This document shows, piece after piece, positions 28,548-39,532 of a stretch of DNA of 64,000 bases (position 1 is the first letter of the stretch; each line of letters opens with the position of its first letter). The DNA is from Bartonella sp. A05 (GTDB lineage Bacteria; Pseudomonadota; Alphaproteobacteria; Rhizobiales; Rhizobiaceae). Location: the NCBI RefSeq assembly GCF_026930145.1, contig NZ_JANHOJ010000002.1, forward strand, positions 124,001-188,000, written 5' to 3'. The position numbers and the translations under genes are program-made. The notes beneath the pieces are model-generated. The model was not told where the DNA came from, did no database searches, and saw nothing but the letters and a program-made list of their open reading frames with translations.

Positions 28548-29150
28548 TTAAAGCCTGCAAGCTTCATAAAGTTCTAAAACATAATCCCAATTAATTAAAT
28601 GATCTACAAAAGCTTCAAGATACTTTGGACGCGCGTTGCGATAATCAATGTAGTAAGAATGCTCCCACACATCCACACCTAAAATAGGTTGAGCATCATA
28701 AATAAGGGGATTTTCCCCATTGGATGTTTTCATAATTTCAAGCTTGCCATCCTTAACAGCAACCCACGCCCAACCAGCACCAAATTGAGCTATACCAGCT
28801 GCAATAAAATCTGCACGAAACTTATCATAACCACCCAGATCAGATTCAATAGCTTTAGCTAATTTTTCAGGAAGTTTTTGCCCCCCCCCACCTTTTTTCA
28901 TACAGAGCCAAAAAAGGCCATGATTATAAGATTGAGCTGCATTATTAAACAAACCAATATTTTTTCCAAAGCTTTCTTTAACAATCTCTTCAAGACTTTT
29001 ATTTTCTAAGCCTAAATCTTTTACCAAATTGTTGGTGTTATTAAGATAAGCGAGATGATGCTTATCATGGTGATATTCAAGCGTTTCGCGGGACATATAA
29101 GGCGAAAGAGCATCATAATCATAAGGCAATTCAGCCAATTCAAAAGCCAT
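28548..29150 (-). CDS. sodB: Superoxide dismutase, iron type
   Basis: Cytoplasmic enzyme that converts superoxide to oxygen and hydrogen peroxide. The 200 residues include the metal ligands His in EYHHDKHH, His in SYNHGLFW, and the DVWEHSYYIDYRN signature with Asp and His. The Gln in NNAAQSYNHGLFW is the second-sphere residue usual for Fe rather than Mn enzymes. A stretch of nine G residues in the coding strand encodes part of KKGGGGQKLP, a position where other members have a shorter variable loop. Frame is intact. AGGAG lies just upstream of the ATG. Confidence 0.95.
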   Translation of the reverse strand: MAFELAELPYDYDALSPYMSRETLEYHHDKHHLAYLNNTNNLVKDLGLENKSLEEIVKESFGKNIGLFNNAAQSYNHGLFWLCMKKGGGGQKLPEKLAKAIESDLGGYDKFRADFIAAGIAQFGAGWAWVAVKDGKLEIMKTSNGENPLIYDAQPILGVDVWEHSYYIDYRNARPKYLEAFVDHLINWDYVLELYEACRL

Positions 29151-29546
29151 TTTAAAAATCTCCTCGATTCTAATTGTTAAAGCTTACACCACAAATTTAG
29201 TTTAGAATTTATAATATTTAACTTACAGTATAAAAGCAAATGTCGAATATCCGTTTGCATCATTTTAGCTTTTAAAACCATCTGCCAGTAAAAAAAGCTT
29301 TTGATGAATGTATCCAATTCATCACTCAAAATCTCATTGAGCTGATATAATGACTATTTACATTCATCATCCGTTATTGAACCAATTCATGAACATACAT
29401 ACAGGTTCTCATTTAAGATTGAAATTACAAAAATATCTAACCTAGAAATTACCATAATACGCTCATCCAGCAAGAAAATTATGCAATAGCGCACAATAAA
29501 CGCACCGATAAGCTACATAACAACTATAAAGGACTTATTTCGAAAT
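29151..29546. other. Spacer between sodB and tRNA-Gln
   Basis: About 400 bases without a recognisable gene; all frames are interrupted. It must contain the sodB promoter on the minus strand. No clear operator or riboswitch is visible. Confidence 0.5.
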
Positions 29547-29621
29547 TGGCTGGGGTACCTGGATTCGAACCAGGGAATGCCGGTACCAAAAACCGGTGCC
29601 TTACCGCTTGGCTATACCCCA
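29547..29621 (-). tRNA. tRNA-Gln (TTG)
   Basis: A complete cloverleaf reads on the minus strand. The acceptor stem is TGGGGTA paired with TACCCCA, followed by the discriminator G and an encoded CCA. The D arm is GCC...GGC, the anticodon stem CCGGT/ACCGG encloses a seven-base loop with anticodon TTG (genomic 29587-29589), and the T arm is CCTGG-TTCGAAT-CCAGG. Length is 75 with CCA. Confidence 0.97.
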
Positions 29622-29744
29622 AAAAAGAATATAACGATATTCACGTTCGCGCCTTATACCGATTCTTGCGATTATACGCAATATCTGAAAACAAAAGCTC
29701 TTTATTTTTTCTTCTCGTATACGATAATGACGCTTTTATACTTT

Positions 29745-30530
29745 CTACTCATTATTCTGAAAAAGAGGAAGAGAAGCTATTTCTATATCCAGTGCATCCA
29801 TAAAAGCAATAATAAAGTCAGCATTTGCGCCAAAATCTCTTGGCAAATAACGCGAAACAGCGCGCATATCAACAAAAGTCGTATCTCCTTCATCCGTTAG
29901 ACGAATGACAATATCAGAGATAAAGCCAAGATAAAAAGTTTTTGCTATTGTTTCAATATAAACCCCACCATCTTCTCCTTGAACTTCCCGTTGAGCCATC
30001 ACAGGCCAACCATAGGCTGTTAAAACATTGCAAACTGATTTCAGAATACGATCAGGAGAGCCATCGTAACGACGCCCTGACATTTCTGGCCATTCTGAAA
30101 CTTGTAATGCCGTTTGTTCAACCAAAATCCTCTTAATCGGCAAAGCATCACCGGGACGTATCGTACGAAAAAAAACTGGTGGATTCTGTGTGTCGGTCGA
30201 AACATCATAGATAGCTGGAGAAGAAAACCAAAACCCAATAAATAGCCCCAATGGAGTAGCAGTAATCAACGAATAAATGATTCCTTTTAGAGCTTTCATC
30301 CCACCCCGAGCGCCATATACCCATAAATTGTAAAGCGCTTTTGCAGCAAAAAAGAGAGAAATAAAAACACAACAGGCTGAGATTGCCATTAAAACAATAA
30401 AGTCACTGATGCGGATTAGTGCAAAACGCTGTAAAAACATTGAAAATAATAAAATCAGAAATGCTACCGCACCAAAACGAGGAGACCATATCGCTGTCCT
30501 AGAGGTGAACCGAATATATTTTTTTTTCAT
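29745..30530 (-). CDS. DUF1499-domain membrane protein
   Basis: Protein of 261 residues. Three membrane helices (about 17-36, 42-65 and 85-105) precede a soluble domain that I recognise as DUF1499-like: a GRRYDGSPDRILKSVCNVL helix, then IETIAKTFYLGFISDIVIRL and FVDMRAVSRYLPRDFGANAD. Function of the family is unknown. The gene stands alone between tRNA-Gln and ppdK on the minus strand. GAGAGCTT precedes the ATG. Confidence 0.75.
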   Translation of the reverse strand: MKKKYIRFTSRTAIWSPRFGAVAFLILLFSMFLQRFALIRISDFIVLMAISACCVFISLFFAAKALYNLWVYGARGGMKALKGIIYSLITATPLGLFIGFWFSSPAIYDVSTDTQNPPVFFRTIRPGDALPIKRILVEQTALQVSEWPEMSGRRYDGSPDRILKSVCNVLTAYGWPVMAQREVQGEDGGVYIETIAKTFYLGFISDIVIRLTDEGDTTFVDMRAVSRYLPRDFGANADFIIAFMDALDIEIASLPLFQNNE

Positions 30531-30918
30531 TAAGCTCTCTTTTCCTCAACAACAGAACATAAGAAAAATTCTCTTCAAATTTCATATCTAATTAATGATC
30601 TCTTCCGACCACATAACAAAAGTAAAGTTCTTATTGTTGAGGTCAAGAATAGCCTTCATAATATCGACCTCAAATAACCATTTCGGTACATCGATATAAA
30701 AAATTATTACATCTCTTAAGTCTTATTACCCTCATTTATCAGCACATTTGAAAAACACAAAAATATTATGCTATCCTCTCTCACGCGTACATTGAATAGT
30801 ATGCCCCAAAAATCTTCAGTTCCACCTTTAGCAAGATATATTACGAAAAAATAAACAGCACTCTCCGCATTCCGAAGACGCTACACTAAAACACATAAAA
30901 TAAAATAGCTTCAAACTG
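30531..30918. other. Spacer downstream of ppdK
   Basis: About 390 bases without a gene. An 8-bp inverted repeat (TTGAGGTC at 30637-30644 and GACCTCAA at 30666-30673, 21-nt loop) is the only structure noticed. It has no U-run and is too far from ppdK to be called its terminator with confidence. Confidence 0.4.
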
Positions 30919-33600
30919 CTATGACTTTTTGGTAATTGCCGATTGTGCCGCAGCTAAACGTGCAATTGGTACACGAAAAGGTGAACATGAAACATAATCT
31001 AGATTATTTTCTTCACACAAAGCGATAGAAGCAGGATCACCTCCATGTTCACCACAAATACCCAATTTAATTTTTGCACGCTGAGAACGCCCACGCTGCG
31101 CAGAAATAGCAATAAGTTCACCTACTCCATCACGATCAATTGACACAAAGGGATCTTGTTCCAGAAGTCCTTTTTGAAGATACATTGCTAAGAAAGGCGC
31201 GGCATCATCACGTGAAATACCAAAGGCAGTTTGCGTCAAATCGTTTGTTCCAAACGAAAAAAACTCTGCTGTTTCGGCAATTTCATCCGACCGAAGAGCC
31301 GCTCTTGGAAGCTCAATCATCGTTCCAACGATATATTGAATATGAATTCCCTTTTCCTTCATCACAGCATGAGCCACGCGATCAATATACGTTTTGACAA
31401 AATCCAATTCCGATTTAAGAGCAACAAGTGGCACCATAATTTCAAGCATGACAGGCGGCGATCCAGACTTTTGAGCTGCTGCTGCTGCTGCTTCAAAAAT
31501 TGCCCGCGCCTGCATTTCTGCGATTTCAGGATAAGTAATAGCCAAACGACAACCCCGTAATCCAAGCATAGGGTTAAATTCATGCAACTGTTGAGCACGC
31601 TCAGTAAGTATTTCCTTAGAAACCCCCATCGACATTGCAACATCAAGAATTTCTGCTTCTGTTTTTGGCAAAAACTCATGTAAGGGTGGATCCAAGAAAC
31701 GAATAGTAACAGGAAGACCAGCCATAATTTCAAACAATTCGGTAAAGTCTGACCGCTGCATTGGCAAAAGTTTATTCAACGCTTTACGACGCCCATCTTC
31801 ATCATTGCTTAAAATCATTTCACGCATAGCAATAATGCGGTCACCAGCAAAAAACATATGCTCCGTACGGCAAAGGCCAATGCCTTCAGCCCCAAAAGAG
31901 CGCCCCATACGTGCATCAGACGGCGTTTCAGCATTGGTGCGAACTTTCATACGCCGCACTCCATCAGCCCACTCCATCAATTGAGCAAAATCTCCACTCA
32001 GCTCAGGTTGCAACATTGCAACCTTTCCCTTAAAAACTTCTCCACTGCCACCATCAATCGTAATAACATCGCCTCTTTGAAAACTCTGACCTGAAACAAC
32101 CATTGTGTTTGTACCATAATCAATTCGCACACTACCCGCGCCAGCAATACAAGGTTTTCCCATACCACGCGCAACAACAGCCGCATGACTTGTCATACCA
32201 CCACGTGTCGTTAAAATTCCCTCCGCAGCATGCATACCATGAATATCTTCTGGACTTGTTTCTACGCGCACTAAAATAACTTTGCGGCCTTCCATTGATG
32301 CGGCTTCCGCTTCTTCCGAAGTAAAAACAATTTCACCCGTCGCAGCTCCCGGAGAAGCAGGTAAACCACGCGCTATAACAAAACGCGTTGCGTTAGGATC
32401 AAGCGTTGGATGTAAAAGCTGATCCAGCGATTTGGGTTCAATTCGCATCACGGCCTCTTCACGACTTATCAGCCCCTCCCCAACCATTTCAACCGCCATC
32501 TTGAGAGCCGCTTGTGCTGTTCTCTTGCCCGAACGAGTCTGCAACATCCACAATTTGCCTTTCTCAATTGTAAATTCAAGATCTTGCATATCCCGATAAT
32601 GCTGTTCAAGCTTATGTGCAATCTGACATAATTGCAAAAAAGCTTTAGGCATAATTTTTTCTAACGATGGCTTATTTGAACCAGCAACAAGACGCGCAGT
32701 TTCCGTGATATTTTGAGGTGTGCGAATGCCTGCCACAACATCTTCACCCTGTGCATTAACTAAAAACTCACCGTATAATTCTTTTTCCCCTGTCGATGGA
32801 TTACGTGTAAAAGCAACACCCGTTGCTGAATCTTCACCCATATTGCCAAATACCATAGCCTGAACATTAACCGCTGTTCCCCAACTTTCAGGAATATTAT
32901 GTAAACGACGATAAGTAATTGCACGCGCAGTCATCCAACTTGAAAAAACGGCTCCAATTGCACCCCATAATTGTTTTTCAGGATCTTGCGGAAAAGGCTC
33001 TCCTAACTTTTCTTCGACATATGCCTTATAAGAAACAATAACATCTTTCCAATCGGATGCTGTCATTTCCGTATCAACATCGTAACCCTTTCTCGCTTTT
33101 TCTTCATCCAGAATCTCTTCAAAATACGAATGATCTAATCCTAAAACAACGTTAGAATACATTTGAATAAAACGACGATAACTATCATAAGCAAAGCGTT
33201 CATTATTCGCTTGTATAGCAATGGCTTCGACAGTTTCATCATTCATACCAAGATTAAGAACTGTATCCATCATACCTGGCATAGAGACACGAGCACCCGA
33301 ACGAATGGAAAGCAAAAGTGGCGTTTTTTTATGACCAAATTCACGTCCAGTTTGTTCACCAACGCGTTTGAGTGCCTGATTGACAGCATTCTGTAACTCT
33401 TCTGGGTATGTCTTGCTATGTGCATAATAAAAGTTACAAACATCTGTTGTAACCGTAAATCCAGGAGGAACAGGAAAGCCAAGGCGGCTCATCTCTGCCA
33501 AATTAGCCCCTTTACCGCCAAGAAGATTGCGCTCTTTCGCACTTCCTTCTGCATCACCATCACCAAAACTATAGACCCATTTTGTCATAAACCGTACCAT
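30919..33600 (-). CDS. ppdK: Pyruvate, phosphate dikinase
   Basis: Interconverts pyruvate, ATP and phosphate with phosphoenolpyruvate, AMP and diphosphate. The 893 residues show the ATP-grasp domain (GGKGANLAEMSRLGFPVPPG; SIRSGARVSMPGMMDTVLN), the phospho-His domain (GGMTSHAAVVARGMGKPC, about 455) and the PEP/pyruvate barrel with the catalytic Cys in GICGEHGGDP. Start may be 33600 or the ATG at 33588 (MTKWVYSFGDG), which matches family N-termini more closely. It stands alone. In an intracellular bacterium it probably links lactate or amino-acid carbon to gluconeogenesis; that is inference. Confidence 0.96.
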   Translation of the reverse strand: MVRFMTKWVYSFGDGDAEGSAKERNLLGGKGANLAEMSRLGFPVPPGFTVTTDVCNFYYAHSKTYPEELQNAVNQALKRVGEQTGREFGHKKTPLLLSIRSGARVSMPGMMDTVLNLGMNDETVEAIAIQANNERFAYDSYRRFIQMYSNVVLGLDHSYFEEILDEEKARKGYDVDTEMTASDWKDVIVSYKAYVEEKLGEPFPQDPEKQLWGAIGAVFSSWMTARAITYRRLHNIPESWGTAVNVQAMVFGNMGEDSATGVAFTRNPSTGEKELYGEFLVNAQGEDVVAGIRTPQNITETARLVAGSNKPSLEKIMPKAFLQLCQIAHKLEQHYRDMQDLEFTIEKGKLWMLQTRSGKRTAQAALKMAVEMVGEGLISREEAVMRIEPKSLDQLLHPTLDPNATRFVIARGLPASPGAATGEIVFTSEEAEAASMEGRKVILVRVETSPEDIHGMHAAEGILTTRGGMTSHAAVVARGMGKPCIAGAGSVRIDYGTNTMVVSGQSFQRGDVITIDGGSGEVFKGKVAMLQPELSGDFAQLMEWADGVRRMKVRTNAETPSDARMGRSFGAEGIGLCRTEHMFFAGDRIIAMREMILSNDEDGRRKALNKLLPMQRSDFTELFEIMAGLPVTIRFLDPPLHEFLPKTEAEILDVAMSMGVSKEILTERAQQLHEFNPMLGLRGCRLAITYPEIAEMQARAIFEAAAAAAQKSGSPPVMLEIMVPLVALKSELDFVKTYIDRVAHAVMKEKGIHIQYIVGTMIELPRAALRSDEIAETAEFFSFGTNDLTQTAFGISRDDAAPFLAMYLQKGLLEQDPFVSIDRDGVGELIAISAQRGRSQRAKIKLGICGEHGGDPASIALCEENNLDYVSCSPFRVPIARLAAAQSAITKKS

Positions 33601-33770
33601 TCCCCACCTAAAATCATCATTTGATTTCAGCTAATCATCAAAAGCAATCATCGATCAAAAACTGACAAAACCAAAAAACTCATCTCATCAATATAAAAAA
33701 CAATCTTCTAAAGAAGGCAGATCAAATACCCATAATCATTAATACCCACCCTCTGAAGAGAAAACTTGTT

Positions 33771-34421
33771 CTAAAGGAAACTATCAATAATTGAAAAAAA
33801 CTTTTCTTTTGACATCATACCTTCATACTTATTACCATTAATAAAAAAGGTAGGCGTTGCTGTAACACCAAGCTCTTTTCCACGCTGAAAAGATGCATTA
33901 ACGTCATCTAAAATAGACTGATTTTTGAGACAAGAAGTAAAACTTTCATCCGTAAAGCCTGCCATGAAGCCAATCTTCTTTAATGGCGTTAGAACATCTT
34001 GCTGCCAAACCCATTCATGCTGTTTTTGAAACAAAACCTCTATCAAGGGGAAATAACGATCTTCTGGTGCACATCGCGCTAACATAAAGCCTGCTGTTGC
34101 ACGTGGGTCATAAGCAAAATCTCGAAAAATAAGCCTTACTTTTCCCGATTTGATATATTTTTTGCGAAGTTGGGGAAGTATTTCATTATAGAAAACAGCA
34201 CAATGCGCACATGTCAGTGAAGCATATTCAATAATGGTCACCGGCGCATTAGCCTCCCCTTCAAATCTGTCCTTAACTTTCCCCGATTGAAGAAGCGTAG
34301 CTATGTCAATAGTTGCAGTTGGTTTAATGTCACTCGCTAAGGTGGTAACTGTACTACTCTGCACAGTTATAGCCGAGATAAAAATTATCATAAAAGACAA
34401 AAAGGAACGATACTTTATCAT
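33771..34421 (-). CDS. DsbA-family thioredoxin-like periplasmic protein
   Basis: Secreted thiol-disulfide protein of 216 residues. A signal peptide (about 1-30) precedes the thioredoxin fold with C71-A-H-C74 in EYASLTCAHCAVFYNE, a helical insertion, and the cis-Pro loop VTATPTFFING. This is the DsbA/Thioredoxin_4 type found in rhizobia, often called DsbA or Com1-like oxidoreductase. It probably oxidises or isomerises envelope proteins. It lies 85 bases downstream of the DUF721 gene on the same strand. Confidence 0.9.
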   Translation of the reverse strand: MIKYRSFLSFMIIFISAITVQSSTVTTLASDIKPTATIDIATLLQSGKVKDRFEGEANAPVTIIEYASLTCAHCAVFYNEILPQLRKKYIKSGKVRLIFRDFAYDPRATAGFMLARCAPEDRYFPLIEVLFQKQHEWVWQQDVLTPLKKIGFMAGFTDESFTSCLKNQSILDDVNASFQRGKELGVTATPTFFINGNKYEGMMSKEKFFSIIDSFL

Positions 34422-34506
34422 AAATAATACTTTTCTGTTGTTATTAAACGAATAGGAATCTAAAACTTTTTCACATAACTAGAAGAAAGATAAAAAATAT
34501 CCTGTT

Positions 34507-35007
34507 TTATTTATTATTTTTTTCTGCAAAAATGCAACATCCAAGTTCATAAAGCGATTGGCGTAAGCTTTCACCTTCAATATCCTTAAGCATTTTTTCT
34601 ACGTGCTTTTTATCTTTTTCATTCGGAATTGGCTTTATCCTCGGCGGATTTGTAAGAACTGATATCCGCTTTTGCTCAATCTTGATGCGGTTGATAGCGA
34701 TATATCCAAAAAAACCATTAATTCTCTGAATCAATTCATCCGTTTCATGCATCAATTTTAATGCAATAAACCCTTCACACGCCACGACAAGTGTTGCAGG
34801 TTGGAAAACTTCATCTTGATTTGCACGATTTCTCCAAATAATTTTGAGTGGTATTGTATGTTCACCAATATCATGCCCCACAATCTGTGACCAGTGTTCT
34901 ATAAGCGCCATATTAAGCCCTGTCCGTTTGCGAACAACCGGATCAAGCATTCCAGATACCATCTCAGAGAGAGAATAAAAACGCTGCTTTTGAAATTGTC
35001 TTCTCAT
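34507..35007 (-). CDS. DUF721 (DciA-like) protein
   Basis: Protein of 166 residues with the DUF721 domain in the N-terminal two thirds: LIEHWSQIVGHDIGEHTIPL, then TLVVACEGFIALKLMHETDE and an INGFFGYIAINRIKI element. DciA proteins load the replicative helicase in bacteria without DnaC or DnaI; the alphaproteobacterial relatives share the fold. Whether this one is the working helicase loader is inferred from the family. It is divergent from mutY, an arrangement common in rhizobia. Confidence 0.8.
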   Translation of the reverse strand: MRRQFQKQRFYSLSEMVSGMLDPVVRKRTGLNMALIEHWSQIVGHDIGEHTIPLKIIWRNRANQDEVFQPATLVVACEGFIALKLMHETDELIQRINGFFGYIAINRIKIEQKRISVLTNPPRIKPIPNEKDKKHVEKMLKDIEGESLRQSLYELGCCIFAEKNNK

Positions 35008-35216
35008 GCTATCTAGATCATCATCAAATCATTGGCCAAATTATAACAGTTTTTTCTTTTATCTAAGAGATATAAAGCTCTAAAACACATAAAAATAAAT
35101 CAAAAAGCCGACACGCACCCACCAAAATTCCTATAATAAAGCACAAAATAAACCCTATAATACAAATATACACGCTTTTTTCTTTTGCATTTTATATCTT
35201 GTTATGATTGAGAACA

Positions 35217-36278
35217 ATGATGCATGAAATTTCTTCACGCCTCCTTTCTTGGTACGATCAAAATCACCGACATTTACCATGGCGTATTACTCCCGAAGAA
35301 CAAAGAAAAGGAATCCGACCTGATCCTTATAAAGTTTGGCTATCTGAAATCATGCTCCAACAAACAACAGTTGAAGCCGTTAAACCTTATTTTAAAAAAT
35401 TTTTAAAGCTTTGGCCTGATCTCTTTTCCTTATCACAAGCCTCTCAAGATGATATCATGAAAGCGTGGGCTGGCCTTGGCTATTATTCACGTGCACGCAA
35501 CCTTAAAAATTGTGCCCATCAACTTGTCAAAGACTATAAAGGTCAATTTCCACAGTCCGTGAAAACATTACGCACGTTACCCGGTATTGGAGACTACACT
35601 GCATCAGCCATTGCAGCAATTGCTTTTGGCATCCCTGTAGCCGCTGTAGATGGGAATGTCGAACGTGTTATAACCCGCTTATTTGCTATAGCCTCGGTAT
35701 TGCCTAAAGCAAAACCCGAAATTAAAGAAAAAACACAAGAAATCATTTCTCTAAAGCGTCCTGGAGATTTTGCCCAAGCCATAATGGATCTAGGAGCCAC
35801 AATTTGTACACCACGTAAACCATCTTGTTTATTGTGCCCTTTGCAAATTTTGTGTAAAGCAACAAAAATGCAGAAAACAGAAGCTTTTCCAATTAAAGCT
35901 GCCTCAAAAAAACGTCCTTTAAAAACTGCATCAGCTTTCGTAGTCATCAACGAAAATCAGCAAATTTACTTAGAAAAACGGCAAAGTAAAAAACTGCTCG
36001 GAGAAATGACCCAGATCCCCAACAGCATCGGAAAGGATGATGAAAATGCGCTACAAAGTGCACCTTTTTCTGCAAATTGGCAATTTAAAGGGCAGATCAC
36101 ACATATTTTTACGCATTTTTCCCTAAGACTTAATGTTTATTACACTGACGATATCCGCGAAATGAAGATTGAAAATGGCTGGTGGTGCGACATTCATCAC
36201 CTAACTAAAGAAGCACTCCCTACCGTTATGAAAAAAGCCATTTCTGTAGCAATTCCCAACTCTTTTGGATTAAAATAA
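35217..36278 (+). CDS. mutY: A/G-specific adenine glycosylase
   Basis: Removes adenine mispaired with 8-oxoguanine. The 353-residue protein has the helix-hairpin-helix TLPGIGDYTASAIAAIAFG, the catalytic Asp in AAVDGNVERVITR, Glu in WLSEIMLQQTTVEAV, and a [4Fe-4S] cluster of four Cys (C-x6-C-x2-C-x5-C in CTPRKPSCLLCPLQILC). The C-terminal third is the NUDIX-like 8-oxoG reader. An in-frame TTG at 35208 is possible, but the ATG pair at 35217-35222 fits family starts better. Divergent from the DUF721 gene. Confidence 0.95.
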   Translation: MMHEISSRLLSWYDQNHRHLPWRITPEEQRKGIRPDPYKVWLSEIMLQQTTVEAVKPYFKKFLKLWPDLFSLSQASQDDIMKAWAGLGYYSRARNLKNCAHQLVKDYKGQFPQSVKTLRTLPGIGDYTASAIAAIAFGIPVAAVDGNVERVITRLFAIASVLPKAKPEIKEKTQEIISLKRPGDFAQAIMDLGATICTPRKPSCLLCPLQILCKATKMQKTEAFPIKAASKKRPLKTASAFVVINENQQIYLEKRQSKKLLGEMTQIPNSIGKDDENALQSAPFSANWQFKGQITHIFTHFSLRLNVYYTDDIREMKIENGWWCDIHHLTKEALPTVMKKAISVAIPNSFGLK

Positions 36279-36350
36279 TTCTCTGGAAACGTAAAGCGTA
36301 TAATTCAATTCAAACTGATTCAGCTCCATGTAAAAAAATCGATTGCTTGC

Positions 36351-37807
<1,457 letters not shown>

Positions 37808-38503
37808 ATGCCTCAAATAGATCTTATTATTTTTGATTGTGATGGAGTGCTCGTAGACTCTGAATATCTCGTAGCAAAAATTGGATCGCAATTACTGAAA
37901 CAAGCAGGATATGAAATATCGCCCGCAGAATTAAGCGAACGTTATGCAGGACTTATCTTTGTCGATATCCTTAAAAAAATCGAACAGGAAACAGGAAAAC
38001 CAATTTCTGCTCATCTCATAGATAAAGTCTCAGATCTCTTTCGTGCACAAATGAAAACAGAATTACACGCCATTCATGGCATAAGGAAAGCAATAGAAAC
38101 TGTTAAATCTCATTACCCCTATTGTATTTGTTCTAATTCAAGAAGTGCAGATATAAAACAGATGCTTATCACCGTTAATCTTTATGATCTTTTTGATAAT
38201 AAAATATTTTCTGCACTTGAAGTTGGTACTCAAAAACCAAAACCTGCCCCTGATGTTTTTCTTTTTGCAGCAAAAGAATCAAGTGCACAACCAATGAATA
38301 CTATTGTTATAGAAGATTCTATTCATGGTGTAAAAGCAGCAACATCAGCAGGCATGCGCGTCATTGGTTTTACTGGAGGATCCCATAGTTATCTTGGTCA
38401 TTCTAATGCTCTTGCAGATGCTGGTGCAGAAACGGTTATTTCCAAACACGCGCATTTACCAGAAGTCTTAAAAGCAATGGCAATATGGCAAGATTTACCT
38501 TGA
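37808..38503 (+). CDS. HAD-superfamily phosphatase (beta-phosphoglucomutase-like)
   Basis: Cytoplasmic hydrolase of 231 residues. Motif I is FDCDGVLVDSE (9-19) with nucleophile and acid/base Asp. The helical cap follows (about 18-85), then motif II (CSNS, about 108), motif III Lys in GTQKPKPAPDVF and motif IV VIEDSIHGVKAA. This is the subgroup of phosphoglycolate and sugar-phosphate phosphatases; the substrate cannot be told. It is upstream of the thrC remnant on the same strand. A good Shine-Dalgarno sits 8 bases before the ATG. Confidence 0.88.
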   Translation: MPQIDLIIFDCDGVLVDSEYLVAKIGSQLLKQAGYEISPAELSERYAGLIFVDILKKIEQETGKPISAHLIDKVSDLFRAQMKTELHAIHGIRKAIETVKSHYPYCICSNSRSADIKQMLITVNLYDLFDNKIFSALEVGTQKPKPAPDVFLFAAKESSAQPMNTIVIEDSIHGVKAATSAGMRVIGFTGGSHSYLGHSNALADAGAETVISKHAHLPEVLKAMAIWQDLP

Positions 38504-38927
38504 AAAAATACCTGAAGCATAAATTAATCCATATACTTTTTTGACTAAACCACTCCTTGTTGAATGCAAGCATATCGACACAAGCTAAAGTATATTCACA
38601 AAATTAGCTACATCTTATAATGCGTCTTTGTTATAATCAATGAAAGCCTTAACCTTCTCTAAGTCCAGATTAGATACAGATATAGCTCATATTGCTGACA
38701 TCAATATTTCAATAAACAAATGTGTCGTTGTTACGCTCCAATATTCCAATATATTGTATCGAATTAGACTAAAAGTTGCTCATAAAATTGTCGAGAAAAT
38801 CGGCATTCCTACAGAACATCATATCCATACTTGGAAGTTTTAGTGTCGTTGTTTTTATTATTTATGAAAATAAACAAACACACTTCCATTCATATGGATC
38901 ATATTTTATCCCCCCAAAAAAAATCAA
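38504..38927. other. Degraded sequence ahead of the thrC remnant
   Basis: About 420 bases with no intact gene. By position it should hold the 5' third of thrC, but I could not align a convincing match, so it is either very eroded or replaced. A 67-codon frame from 38640 has no recognisable sequence. Confidence 0.4.
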
Positions 38928-39450
38928 CGCGCAACGATTATCGGAGCTACATCAAATGATACAGGAAATACCGCAATACAAGCCTTCGCTGAAAAAGAAA
39001 ATTCAAATATTTTTATTTTTTCCCTAAAGGGCGCATATCACCTGTTCAGCAGCAGCAAATGACTGTCAATCACAATGCAAATGTTTATGCCATAGCCATT
39101 GAAGGTAATTTTGATGATTACCAAACCCTTGCCAAAGCCATGTTTAGTGATATTTCCGAAATGGCACAAACAATTCATAATGTTTATAAAGAAAGCGGTT
39201 ATCTTGCTAATCCACACACAGCCGTTACGATTAAAATAGCTCACGAAAAAAACATATTCCAATGATTGTTCTTGCGACCGCTCACCCTGCCAAATTTCCC
39301 GATGCAATCTATAATGCTTATAATACTTCATGTACCATACCCACCTTGTCTGAATGATTTATGGAAGGCAAAGAATACTTTACAAGTCCTGCTAATGATG
39401 AAAAGATAGTGAAAAACTATATTTCTTCAAAATCACGTGCATCTTATTAA
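38928..39450 (+). pseudogene. thrC: Threonine synthase remnant (thrC)
   Basis: Pieces of threonine synthase, which converts O-phosphohomoserine to threonine, lie in three frames. Frame 3 at 38928: RATIIGATSNDTGNTAIQAF. Frame 2 from about 39020: KGRISPVQQQQMTVN, then YAIAIEGNFDDYQTLAKAMF, continuing directly into TIHNVYKESGYLANPHTAV; about 200 residues present in intact enzymes are missing at that joint. Frame 1 from 39262: MIVLATAHPAKFPDAI, then an in-frame TGA (39355-39357) and the C-terminal KIVKNYISSKSRASY up to a TAA. The order of fragments matches the whole protein, and thrC precedes the M16 peptidase gene in related genomes. It is clearly dead. Confidence 0.88.
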
Positions 39451-39532
39451 ATTAGCTGCATTTATTCAAATTACAGATATCCCAATGCCTTTGTAAATAG
39501 GCAGGGGATTTGTTTAAGGGAGTCGTAGACAC

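Noticed and set aside
30637-30673. Inverted repeat as the ppdK terminator
   Set aside because: Short stem, long loop, no U-run, and about 250 bases from the gene end.
39059-39265. 68-codon plus-strand frame as a small gene
   Set aside because: It is the middle fragment of the thrC remnant, joined across a deletion.
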